Shown here in pieces: positions 17,701 to 23,724 of a stretch of 31,030 nucleotides of DNA. Both the position numbers and the translations under genes were made by a program. Position 1 is the stretch's first letter. Each line of letters begins with the position of its first letter. The stretch is from a virus. The DNA lies in the IMG/VR virus record IMGVR_UViG_3300037508_001042, positions 1-31,030 of that record; one strand, 5' to 3'. The notes below the pieces were generated by a model, which worked only from the letters and a program-made list of their open reading frames with translations, was not told the origin of the DNA and did not search any database.

Positions 17701-18122
17701 GGTCTTGGACAGCCAACGCTACCTGCGGACCGCACCCATTAGCCGCTTGCGGATTCACTACCACTAGCACCACAACAACCACTATGCTACTAGGTGCTTG
17801 TTGTTGTGTTAATGTATACGTTTCTCCTGTGTCTTATAGTTGCACGGACGGTGTAGGACTGGAACAATGCCTAAGCTACTCAAACAATCAAGTTTCATGC
17901 AGTTGGAACACCGGCGTTACTTGTTTGTCCGGTAATCCCCCTTTCTGCGTGCCAGGGCCTACTGTTGTCCCGCCTAGTACCCAAGCTCCGCAAGCCCCAA
18001 CAGTCACGACAACCACGGCAGCCCCGACAACCACGGCAGCCCCGACAACCACGGCAGCCCCGACAACCACGGCAGCCCCGACAACGTCTGTGACACCTCC
18101 TAGCACCTCACCGCCTGAGTAG
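14706..18122 (+). CDS. Large Cys-rich protein with mucin-like Thr linkers (1138 aa), probable virion appendage
   Basis: The N-terminal 140 residues form a folded domain (SDADRKRLGRVLGAAES; RAIVYNETGWTVNHLV). The rest alternates Cys-rich modules with nearly pure Thr/Ser/Pro/Ala linkers at residues about 146-160, 189-226, 297-307, 587-606, 659-676, 901-923, 962-969, 1018-1027 and 1082-1138. Three modules at about 924-1081 begin GACC, GRCC or GACC and have regularly spaced Cys and a GG-S pattern, like repeats common in planctomycete surface proteins. The last linker is a DNA tandem repeat. The protein ends the tail operon and is probably an adhesin or tail appendage. Its Thr linkers are plausible O-glycosylation sites, and glycosyltransferase genes follow. 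No enzyme domain is seen. Confidence 0.75.
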   Translation: MLGIHKGYFLSDADRKRLGRVLGAAESAPPASMIAPKAGHLFSAADTYFALPPCETGIPAGYLRDGYDSSSDSFGAAKCCLFKYDRESKRIIQLLDGVGIPTRAIVYNETGWTVNHLVKITKHKNGTWVVDKGDIEQSRIWLGLKSTTTTGTTTSTTPSPVNLPCQGYCLWTANSGLAWEGPVGGCENRTTTSTTTTTAAPPPTTIGPTTTGTTTTTTATSTTAAPCLSAKPTCKLKCVAVTTTAGAWPPAPSTGLTYQLENPGADGCSSPCTCYGQGDPCFTLNAYIESRCIFMVTTTSTTTTTESPSNRQNPCFQVNKFAPTASIPANTFRAARMQGGLGPWQVCKECDPGYRPLYPIGAKPPVLPNESATAVYHQSSCVYDPCSSDLPLPGDYPVGKAVYRAFNWDNLQTNWQNALESADFLRFDLNPGPRPLSNAFLYAEEDGWEIQGLQLPGFQNSLNTVSDPPDRNPLAWYAPNWSICQSCPPGTRPKLPPPRMLPMDTSWWISMRNWLIDDAPNDPDWGYGVLWADGERFASWGRRHGRLDYAESGSRLWKWETPCVPGYDCNLCNFAPAWREMYEEDLTETTPAPTTTFTTTTTTIAPCGCRPPVRCPDVAGMCVRTECVPGGAGTELECPAPPPEAEIPTCFDGRKWCICTSSTSTTGTGTTTTSAPCGQCTWTYVSVPISSSLNQWQMTERCENALNSCHCTLPPVPPGTPGCPGGGCSGTLPPNANCGDTYSVPCGLPPTTSPRPPCSSCSGTCIFYSVFNFPGTEYIWQEIPCYVYLGEGHGDCCKLGPPGCDNSLVSSFANCRCSVPSDPPTNVCQIIQTSCGSGYAECACCNTTSCQRKCTYKGNGYGGWNKFIDNCPTTCPCPGAPLAQSLSDCDMINFQCGEIVPTRTSTSTTTGTGTTTSTTTIGPGACCYPWNAACAVQSQVSCVSSGGSFQGAGSVCSPNPCPTTTTTGTPLGRCCVPPNSWGWGCGDGYSQWYCTFIGGSWTANATCGPHPLAACGFTTTSTTTTTMLLGACCCVNVYVSPVSYSCTDGVGLEQCLSYSNNQVSCSWNTGVTCLSGNPPFCVPGPTVVPPSTQAPQAPTVTTTTAAPTTTAAPTTTAAPTTTAAPTTSVTPPSTSPPE
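18008..18079 (+). repeat. Four 18-nt tandem repeats coding TTTAAP
   Basis: The unit GACAACCACGGCAGCCCC occurs four times without change at 18008, 18026, 18044 and 18062, and a partial fifth copy follows at 18080. It codes the repeat TTTAAP near the C-terminus of the Cys/Thr-rich protein. Identity at the DNA level suggests recent expansion by slippage. Confidence 0.95.
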
Positions 18123-18136
18123 ACTATTCGGTAGAT

Positions 18137-18164
18137 TTGCAACCTAGAACTCCTTGTCTATAAT
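18137..18164 (+). promoter_or_regulatory. Candidate sigma70-type promoter for the 18207 gene
   Basis: A perfect TATAAT (18159-18164) is preceded at 16 bases by TTGCAA (18137-18142), which matches the -35 consensus at 4 of 6 positions. It lies 42 bases before the glycosyltransferase start. The -10 box falls in the loop region of the terminator, so the two signals share sequence. Chance occurrence is possible. Confidence 0.4.
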
Positions 18165-18178
18165 GCAAGGAGTTTCTT
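18148..18178 (+). terminator. Rho-independent terminator at the end of the structural operon
   Basis: AACTCCTTG (18148-18156) pairs perfectly with CAAGGAGTT (18166-18174) around a 9-base loop, followed by TCTT. It lies 26 bases after the stop of the Cys/Thr-rich protein and would end the late structural transcript. Confidence 0.75.
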
Positions 18179-18206
18179 AGCGGGTCGTATTTTCACAGGG
18201 ATTTTT

Positions 18207-20237
18207 ATGAGCAAGCCTTTTCTGACCATTGGTTGCGCCACTTACAATGACTTCAACGGTGTTTATTTCACCGTCCAAGCACATCGCATGTACCAGGATA
18301 CCCGGGATTGCGAGTTCATCATCGTGGACAACAATCCTGACTCGCCAGAAGGTCAGGCCACCCGGGACTTTATCCAAAGCATTTCTCACATTGAGAATAT
18401 CCGATACATCCCATACACAGAGATCGGCGGCACATCGCAACCTCGGAACAAGATCATTGAAGAGGCTCAAGGCGATTTTGTGATGGTCACAGATCCTCAC
18501 GTTTTCGTTCAGGCAAACGGCATTCACTTGCTCAAGAAGCATCTACGGGAAGCTACTCCCGAGATGCAGAAGAATCTGTTTACCGGCCCGCTGCTTTATG
18601 ACGGGCTTTCCTTTGTCTCCACTCACTTTGAGATCGGCTTTCAAGACCAGATGAACGGGACTTGGGCCACGGCTTGGCGGCATCCAGATGGGACGGCTAT
18701 CGTCTGCAAAAACTTTGACAACCGTGTGCATTTACGCAAATTGCATGTAGAAAGCAAGGGCGAATGGACTCCTACCGAGATTCCCTGGCCCGGCCACGAA
18801 CAACAGTTGGTGGATCGCGGTTACAAGGTCATGGGTATGACCAACGACGAACCGCCATTCGAGGTTCCTGGTCAAGGGTTCGGGTTATTTGTAACCAGCA
18901 AGGAACACTGGATTCCGTTTAACCGCGATTTCCGGGGATTCGGCGGCGAGGAAATCCTGCACCACGCTCTGTATCGCAAACACGGCAGGACCACTTACTG
19001 CCTGCCGTTTATCAAATGGGTGCATCGTTTTGGTCGTCCGGGAGGAGTTCCATACCCGCTCACAATGGAAAACAAGATCAGAAACTATCTGATCGGGTAC
19101 AAAGATGTGGATTGGGATACCGAAGAGGTGCGTAAGCACTTTGTAGACGAAGTCAAGTTCCCACAAGCGACCTTTGACATCATTGCCCGCGATCCCGTAG
19201 CGTTCCAGCCTTTTCAGCCTAGGCCAAGGGCAAACGGTCCCGCACCGGCAGCGGCGGCAGCGACATCCAATCTCGGTTTCCCGTTGCCCACGAATTACGA
19301 AACCCTCAATGATGTAGTGAACTTCGTAGCCCAGGCCCCTCGCGATCTGAACGAGCATGCCGGGCTGTTTATGAAGTGGCTCATTGACATGCACCATGCA
19401 GTAGACATCACCGGACGGCGAGAGTCCACTGCCCTGTTGTTAGGGGCACTGGGACGCAAAATCCCTTGCCGAGGTAATTGCGACAAGTCCAAGTGTGACA
19501 AACGATGCGACAAGCCTGCCGTCTTGGTCAGTTTCCAACAAGAACAGGATAGCTTGATCGGCATCCTCCAGGACATGGTAAAAACGCACTCCGGGCGACC
19601 GCTGGAGTTTAGCATCGCTCCGTTTGACCATTCTAAACTGGTCGATGAAATCCCAGAAACGGATTTTTTGTTCCTGGATACAGTCCACAGCGGCGAACGG
19701 GTTCTGGAAGAACTGACTCGGTATGCACCCAAAGTGTCTTCACGCATAATGATTCACGATACCGCGATCTTCGGGGTAGACGGGGAGGGCGGCGGCAAGG
19801 GCATGTTCTGGGGGATATCACAATTTATCAACCAGAACCCTGAATGGTTCATCGCTGAACACGCGAAAAACCAGTACGGGATGACGGTGCTGTCACGGCT
19901 GCCGGGTGACAAGCCCAAAGACCCCGTAAAACTGTTTCCCGGGATGCTCGATCCCGAAGGAAAACTTTGCGGTTGCGGGCAAGAACTAAAGGCCACCCTA
20001 AAGCTTATAGGCATCGAGGCGGCCCCTGGTTGCTCCTGTAACGCACGCGCAGCCGTGATGGATGATTGGGGACCGGCTAAGTGCCGCGAAGAGTTAGAGA
20101 CGATCCTAGACTGGCTCAAGGAAGAAGCCGACAAACGAAACATGGGCCACCTCTATGTGCGACCCGTGGTCAAGCTGGCGGTATTACGAGCAATCCGTGC
20201 CGCAGAAAAGAAGATCGAAAAAGGTCTTTGCAAGTAG
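18207..20237 (+). CDS. Glycosyltransferase (GT2-like)/methyltransferase-like fusion with Cys-rich C-terminus (676 aa)
   Basis: Residues 1-340 look like a GT-A glycosyltransferase: FLTIGCATYNDFNGV opens the fold, EFIIVDNNP forms the next strand, and VMVTDPHVFV around residue 93 is at the usual DxD metal site, here DPH. A Pro/Ala linker (PRPRANGPAPAAAAA) at about 342-356 joins it to a class I methyltransferase or cephalosporin-hydroxylase-like domain with GRRESTALLLGALG and DFLFLDTVHSGERVLEEL then SSRIMIHDTA. This domain carries a short Cys-rich insert (CRGNCDKSKCDKRC). The last about 90 residues (CGCGQELK, GCSCNARAAVMDDWG) form a separate Cys-containing helical domain, possibly metal binding. 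Its substrate may be the virion or the host surface. AGGGA precedes the ATG, and it has its own intergenic region. Confidence 0.75.
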   Translation: MSKPFLTIGCATYNDFNGVYFTVQAHRMYQDTRDCEFIIVDNNPDSPEGQATRDFIQSISHIENIRYIPYTEIGGTSQPRNKIIEEAQGDFVMVTDPHVFVQANGIHLLKKHLREATPEMQKNLFTGPLLYDGLSFVSTHFEIGFQDQMNGTWATAWRHPDGTAIVCKNFDNRVHLRKLHVESKGEWTPTEIPWPGHEQQLVDRGYKVMGMTNDEPPFEVPGQGFGLFVTSKEHWIPFNRDFRGFGGEEILHHALYRKHGRTTYCLPFIKWVHRFGRPGGVPYPLTMENKIRNYLIGYKDVDWDTEEVRKHFVDEVKFPQATFDIIARDPVAFQPFQPRPRANGPAPAAAAATSNLGFPLPTNYETLNDVVNFVAQAPRDLNEHAGLFMKWLIDMHHAVDITGRRESTALLLGALGRKIPCRGNCDKSKCDKRCDKPAVLVSFQQEQDSLIGILQDMVKTHSGRPLEFSIAPFDHSKLVDEIPETDFLFLDTVHSGERVLEELTRYAPKVSSRIMIHDTAIFGVDGEGGGKGMFWGISQFINQNPEWFIAEHAKNQYGMTVLSRLPGDKPKDPVKLFPGMLDPEGKLCGCGQELKATLKLIGIEAAPGCSCNARAAVMDDWGPAKCREELETILDWLKEEADKRNMGHLYVRPVVKLAVLRAIRAAEKKIEKGLCK

Positions 20238-20239
20238 AC

Positions 20240-20953
20240 CTAAATCGTCAAAAAGGAATGCCAATGCTGGAGTTTCATTTCAAACTCCGGCAGACTCTTA
20301 AAGATGTCGTTCTGCTTTAGCCGGTGTGCCGTGTACACCGGCAGACTGCCCTCGTACATGTAAACCGGGCATCCAACACTGTGGGCGATGTGGCTGAACC
20401 CGCTATCGCACCCTACAAAAAGACTGCATCGGGAAAGCAACTCAGCAGACTCCTGCAAAGTAACATGCGACCCTAGCCTAACGGAACGATACCCTTTGGA
20501 TTTTAGGGATTGCTTGACTGCAAAAATCAAACTAGGGGGCGGGTTCTTGCTCTCAGCAGCCGATAGACCGTCAAACTGGTAGCAGAAATACGGCTCGCAT
20601 TTTTGCAGGGACCACCGGAATCTCTTATCAACCATCAGCGGCGGGGTAGACCAGTTCAACCAGGGATCGACTTTGACCGTTCCCTGTTCCCGAACTAGCT
20701 GGGGCCGGTACTCAAATTCTGAGAAAAGGGCATCGATCTCTTGCAATCTGCCTGTGTAATCCATCCCCCCGTTCAAAGTACCCAGCTTGTAGGTGAACCC
20801 CTTTGGAAGGTCAAAGCGTAACCCCAGAAGGGCCATAAGGCTGTATGAAGTCCAGTGATCCCCTAGATTACCGTGATGCAGTTCATAGATAGCATTTACA
20901 TCTATGTATTCCGATTTACTAGTACGAAAGCCCAGATTCTTTTCGTTTTGCAT
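20240..20953 (-). CDS. GT9/heptosyltransferase-like glycosyltransferase (237 aa)
   Basis: The C-terminal half has CSLFVGCDSGFSHIAHSVG then CPVYMYEG, which matches the nucleotide-sugar binding end of GT-B heptosyltransferase-like (GT9) enzymes. The N-terminal half has ELHHGNLGDH, a loop like the GT9 'GD' site. At 237 residues it is shorter than bacterial heptosyltransferases (about 320), so part of the N-terminal domain is reduced. The ATG at 20953 is preferred because GAGG lies upstream; an upstream in-frame ATG at 20995 lacks a good site. It overlaps the GT2 gene by 35 bases. It is the last gene of the minus-strand operon and meets the plus-strand gene 2 bases away. Confidence 0.7.
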   Translation of the reverse strand: MQNEKNLGFRTSKSEYIDVNAIYELHHGNLGDHWTSYSLMALLGLRFDLPKGFTYKLGTLNGGMDYTGRLQEIDALFSEFEYRPQLVREQGTVKVDPWLNWSTPPLMVDKRFRWSLQKCEPYFCYQFDGLSAAESKNPPPSLIFAVKQSLKSKGYRSVRLGSHVTLQESAELLSRCSLFVGCDSGFSHIAHSVGCPVYMYEGSLPVYTAHRLKQNDIFKSLPEFEMKLQHWHSFLTI

Positions 20954-21677
20954 AGACTGCCTCAGCCCCAGGAATGATAAAAATGTCCGTAGCATCGTCG
21001 TACCTAGGATACAGAAGCCCTTCTCCTGGCATCACAGGAACTTTGCCCCACCACTCAGTGCAGGCAAATCCAGAACTGTGTCCGGAAGCATGGTCGCTCG
21101 CCGTATCAGCCCACCGATAAACGTAAGTCGGTGTTTCGTGATCGGTTTCCCCACAGAGTTTTTTGAACTTTGTCAACATCTCCTGGTCAAATCCGACAAA
21201 CTTAGAGTCCCCAAAACCGCCCACTCTTTCTAACCCTTTGCGAGTAAACGCTACAGAACTCCAGAACCGGCCTGTCGAGGACTCCACTTGTACAATCCCG
21301 GTAATCGCTGTAAGCACTACGCTGGGACGGCTATAGAGGCTCCAAGAAAGTGCCTCCGCGTGTTTCTCAAGGTGCTTTGGCATGAACATATCATCGCCGT
21401 CCATGATGGCAATCGCATCCCACTGGATGCCTTGTTCTTCTGCGTGTGCGACCATAGCCGTGTACTTCTCGCCCATGCTTTCGCATCTGGTGTGGAATCG
21501 CTTTATTACAACTCGGGGGTCTGGTTCAAGAAGTCCCGGTAATTGCGATTCCCAGGGCCTGTCATCTCCTAGCACCCAAACCCAGTCACCGTGGGTCTGG
21601 TCAACGAGTGCTTGGTACACGTTCTGCGTAAGCCGTTGGTGATGGTTATACAGAGGAGTCAGGCAAAGAAATTTCAT
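20919..21677 (-). CDS. GT2-family glycosyltransferase (252 aa)
   Basis: The protein opens MKFLCLTPLYNHHQRLTQNV, a typical GT-A nucleotide-binding start, followed by GDWVWVLGDD. The metal-binding motif is in AIAIMDGDDMFMPKHL (DGDD). Further on, RKGLERVGGFGDSKFVGFDQEML matches the GT2 segment with the catalytic acidic region. It would transfer a sugar from a nucleotide-sugar donor to a protein or polysaccharide acceptor. The start overlaps the previous stop as ATGA, and its end overlaps the GT9-like gene, so the two glycosyltransferases are probably made together. Confidence 0.85.
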   Translation of the reverse strand: MKFLCLTPLYNHHQRLTQNVYQALVDQTHGDWVWVLGDDRPWESQLPGLLEPDPRVVIKRFHTRCESMGEKYTAMVAHAEEQGIQWDAIAIMDGDDMFMPKHLEKHAEALSWSLYSRPSVVLTAITGIVQVESSTGRFWSSVAFTRKGLERVGGFGDSKFVGFDQEMLTKFKKLCGETDHETPTYVYRWADTASDHASGHSSGFACTEWWGKVPVMPGEGLLYPRYDDATDIFIIPGAEAVYAKRKESGLSY

Positions 21678-21880
21678 GCTTGGTTTCCGTAAGTCTTGTC
21701 GTCCGGATGGAAAATGGGCTGACCCAGTTCAAATCGTTTTGCCATGATCTCTATCTTCTCATTAGACCCTGGATCAGCATTCGTGGCTACAAACATAGCA
21801 TTTGCTACATCTTCGTCAATTTCATGCACTCCGTACCTCAGAACATACTCCGATTTAGTAGTTGCCCCAGTATCTCGCAT
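21674..21880 (-). CDS. Small conserved protein (68 aa), unknown function
   Basis: The text YVLRYGVHEIDEDVANAMFVATNADP and then SNEKIEIMAKRFELGQPIFHPDD is protein-like, and I recall similar small proteins in environmental phages. No function is assigned. It sits one base after the ATPase C-lobe gene and overlaps the GT2 gene as ATGA, so it belongs to the same transcript. There is no membrane or metal motif. Confidence 0.7.
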   Translation of the reverse strand: MRDTGATTKSEYVLRYGVHEIDEDVANAMFVATNADPGSNEKIEIMAKRFELGQPIFHPDDKTYGNQA

Positions 21881-21881
21881 T

Positions 21882-22481
21882 TTATACCACCGTAATTAGA
21901 TGCCCAACGTCCATGAATTCAGAGATGTGCGTGACCAGAATTATCTGTATTCCCAACTCCTCTGACAACTCAACCATGAGTCGCTTCACGTTTTCGCGGT
22001 ACTGCTCGCTTAGGAACCTGAACGGCTCATCCAGAATCAGTACCTGCGCCGGGCGGGGGCGCATCAACGCAAGACATGCGAGGCGTAGCCCGAATGTCAC
22101 TACGTCCAAAATGCCCCCGCCCACGCTTTGTACGGGGTCCAATTCGTTGCCCTGGGCATCGATTAGAACAGCCCGGGCTTCTGTCTGGCCCCGTTTGAGT
22201 TCAAACACCAAACGAAACTGGTACGATTCGGAACCAAAGACAGCCTGCAAACATCGCGTTACTACGGTGTTTATTTGAGCCTGTGCGGTTTCCTGGCATT
22301 CTGCACCTATCTGCCGAATGACTTCTTTGGCGGTTTCTTGGAATCTTTGTCGATCCTGTGCATACATAAGCTGTGCCCTAGTATCTTCAAGTTGTCTCTG
22401 CTTGAGGGATAATTCGCTACTTAGCCTGTGCAGCTTGGATCGCGTCAGCGTATTGGGTCTGGAATTGTTCGTAGTCGGCAT
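21882..22481 (-). CDS. Rad50/SbcC-like ATPase, C-terminal lobe (199 aa)
   Basis: After a helical arm (residues about 15-75) come the ABC-type signature SVGGG (119-123), Walker B VLILDEPF (147-154) and the switch His in ILVTHISEF (185). These are the C-terminal half of a Rad50/SbcC-type ATPase; the Walker A half is encoded separately at 23697-24701. The two halves must join to make the ATP-binding site, and with the nuclease at 22807 would process DNA ends. The ATG at 22481 has AAGGGAG eight bases upstream, and it overlaps the coil gene by 65 bases in another frame. A single ancestral frame broken by small indels is the alternative explanation. Confidence 0.85.
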   Translation of the reverse strand: MPTTNNSRPNTLTRSKLHRLSSELSLKQRQLEDTRAQLMYAQDRQRFQETAKEVIRQIGAECQETAQAQINTVVTRCLQAVFGSESYQFRLVFELKRGQTEARAVLIDAQGNELDPVQSVGGGILDVVTFGLRLACLALMRPRPAQVLILDEPFRFLSEQYRENVKRLMVELSEELGIQIILVTHISEFMDVGHLITVV

Positions 22482-22674
22482 CGAGTAGGCTCCCTTCTTG
22501 TCTTAAAAACTCGTCCAAGCGATCCAGTTCCTCCGAAGCATCTTCTACGGAATCAAAGCCGAGTTCATTCAACGATTTCATCAACTGTTTCTGCTCCCCC
22601 TCCAGACGGGCTTTCGCCATCTGCAAAGATTGGAGTTCCTTTACGAGTTTGTCGAGTTTGTTGGCAGCTACCAC
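22417..22674 (-). CDS. Coiled-coil piece of split Rad50-like ATPase (85 aa)
   Basis: From a GTG at 22674 preceded by AAGGGGAAG, the frame reads VAANKLDKLVKELQSLQ and continues with heptad-like text (LEGEQKQLMKSLNELG, SEELDRLDEFLRQEGSLLD) to IQAAQAK. It lies between the nuclease gene and the ATPase C-lobe and looks like the returning arm of a Rad50 coiled coil. A GTG at 22755 in the same frame would add 27 residues without clear protein character. The neighbouring frames on both sides are offset by +1, so this may be a separate gene or one piece of a frame-broken one. Confidence 0.6.
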   Translation of the reverse strand: MVAANKLDKLVKELQSLQMAKARLEGEQKQLMKSLNELGFDSVEDASEELDRLDEFLRQEGSLLDADYEQFQTQYADAIQAAQAK

Positions 22675-22828
22675 AGTTACGTCTTCCCCTTGGTTTGCAT
22701 GGACTGATTCCTGGTCTATACCCGAACGGGCATTCAAGTAAATGCTCGTTCCCACTGCCCGAGGCTATGTACAAGACCTCTTGGCAGTGTCTACATAAGT
22801 ATCGATCTATTTCCGAGTCTGCTCCCAC
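22565..22828 (-). CDS. Possible small zinc-ribbon protein overlapping the coil gene (87 aa)
   Basis: A GTG at 22828 with GAGGGA upstream overlaps the nuclease stop by 22 bases. The first 45 residues look like a zinc ribbon: YLCRHCQEV, then about 20 residues later LLECPFGYRPG. After about residue 45 the frame looks like an out-of-frame reading of the coil gene, so only the N-terminal part is likely to be under selection. The ribbon may be a free small protein, or may join the coil by a +1 shift. The upstream ATPase half ends in CPSC, so paired zinc sites are conceivable. Confidence 0.4.
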   Translation of the reverse strand: MGADSEIDRYLCRHCQEVLYIASGSGNEHLLECPFGYRPGISPCKPRGRRNCGSCQQTRQTRKGTPIFADGESPSGGGAETVDEIVE

Positions 22829-23724
22829 ACTTCCCTCAAAATTTTAGAAAGTTCTAGGCAAGCGGCGTTTTCAGCAGCGCGGAAAAGACGATCCGAAAAA
22901 GACTCTGATACAGTCTCTAGGCTACCGAGAGCCGCGATTACATCGTCCGCGACCTTTTCAGTCAAAGACGCTTCGTACCTGGGGGTCTGCCACTTAGGGG
23001 CAGGCACATCGTACTCGTACCATTCTGCAAGGCCCGAAGAAGATAGCAAGCCGTAGGCGGGTTTGTGATCCATCTGGTCCCGTTTCATGGGAATCAGGCT
23101 ACCGGGATTCCCTGCCTCCAGGGTGTTCCACCGGATGTGATTGTCCCCGATAAGTATGTAATCCACTAACTTGTTGTTTGCTGATAAACACGCGCGATAC
23201 TCTGCGTCCTCTGGCGCTCCGTAGTATTTGCTTGGGCTTGAATCTGTGTAGACATACTTGTGGATCACTTGTAAAGAAACCTCACTATGTGTCAACGGCC
23301 CGTGATCGGGAAATAGATACCGACCCCAGGGATTGGCCCAAACCGCTAATCCACCTCTGATTACGGTCCATGCTTCGGGTATCAAGTCATGGATAATGCC
23401 AGCTTTTACCAGTGCCCCGTATGCCCCGTCCATTCGCCTTTCGTAGTCATGCCCATTCAAGTCATGTTGCCCCGGAATTGCATACATCTCAGGTAAGTAG
23501 TCAATGGCCCACGAAACAAGTTCAGCCGGGGGATTCCATCGGTCGAATACGTCTCCCGCGCAGATAATCGGTATTCCGTAGCGATAAGACACCTCTTGCA
23601 GGTTATTTAAGTACGGAAGCATGACATCGTACCAGTTCGATTCGGCACGGCCCGAGGGGACCGTATGACGAAGGTGCAAGTCAGAACAAAGAACTGCTAC
23701 AGGGGACGGTTGCATGATGGGCAT
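22807..23724 (-). CDS. Mre11/SbcD-like nuclease (calcineurin-like phosphoesterase, 305 aa)
   Basis: Metal-binding motifs appear in order: SDLHLR (D15, H17), AGDVFD (D58), PGQHD (residues 84-88, with Gln where GNHD is usual) and IGDNH further on. These define the Mre11/SbcD family of phosphoesterases, which cut DNA ends together with a Rad50/SbcC ATPase. AAGGAGA lies at a good distance before the ATG at 23724. The start overlaps the N-lobe gene by 28 bases and the end overlaps the small zinc-ribbon frame. A role in recombination-dependent replication, as for T4 gp46/gp47, is likely. Confidence 0.88.
   Translation of the reverse strand: MPIMQPSPVAVLCSDLHLRHTVPSGRAESNWYDVMLPYLNNLQEVSYRYGIPIICAGDVFDRWNPPAELVSWAIDYLPEMYAIPGQHDLNGHDYERRMDGAYGALVKAGIIHDLIPEAWTVIRGGLAVWANPWGRYLFPDHGPLTHSEVSLQVIHKYVYTDSSPSKYYGAPEDAEYRACLSANNKLVDYILIGDNHIRWNTLEAGNPGSLIPMKRDQMDHKPAYGLLSSSGLAEWYEYDVPAPKWQTPRYEASLTEKVADDVIAALGSLETVSESFSDRLFRAAENAACLELSKILREVWEQTRK

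Noticed and set aside
20266-20291. Ten-bp inverted repeat near the convergent gene ends as a bidirectional terminator
   Set aside because: It lies inside the GT9-like coding region and no T-rich tract follows directly on either strand; the nearest T run on the minus strand is about 11 bases away.
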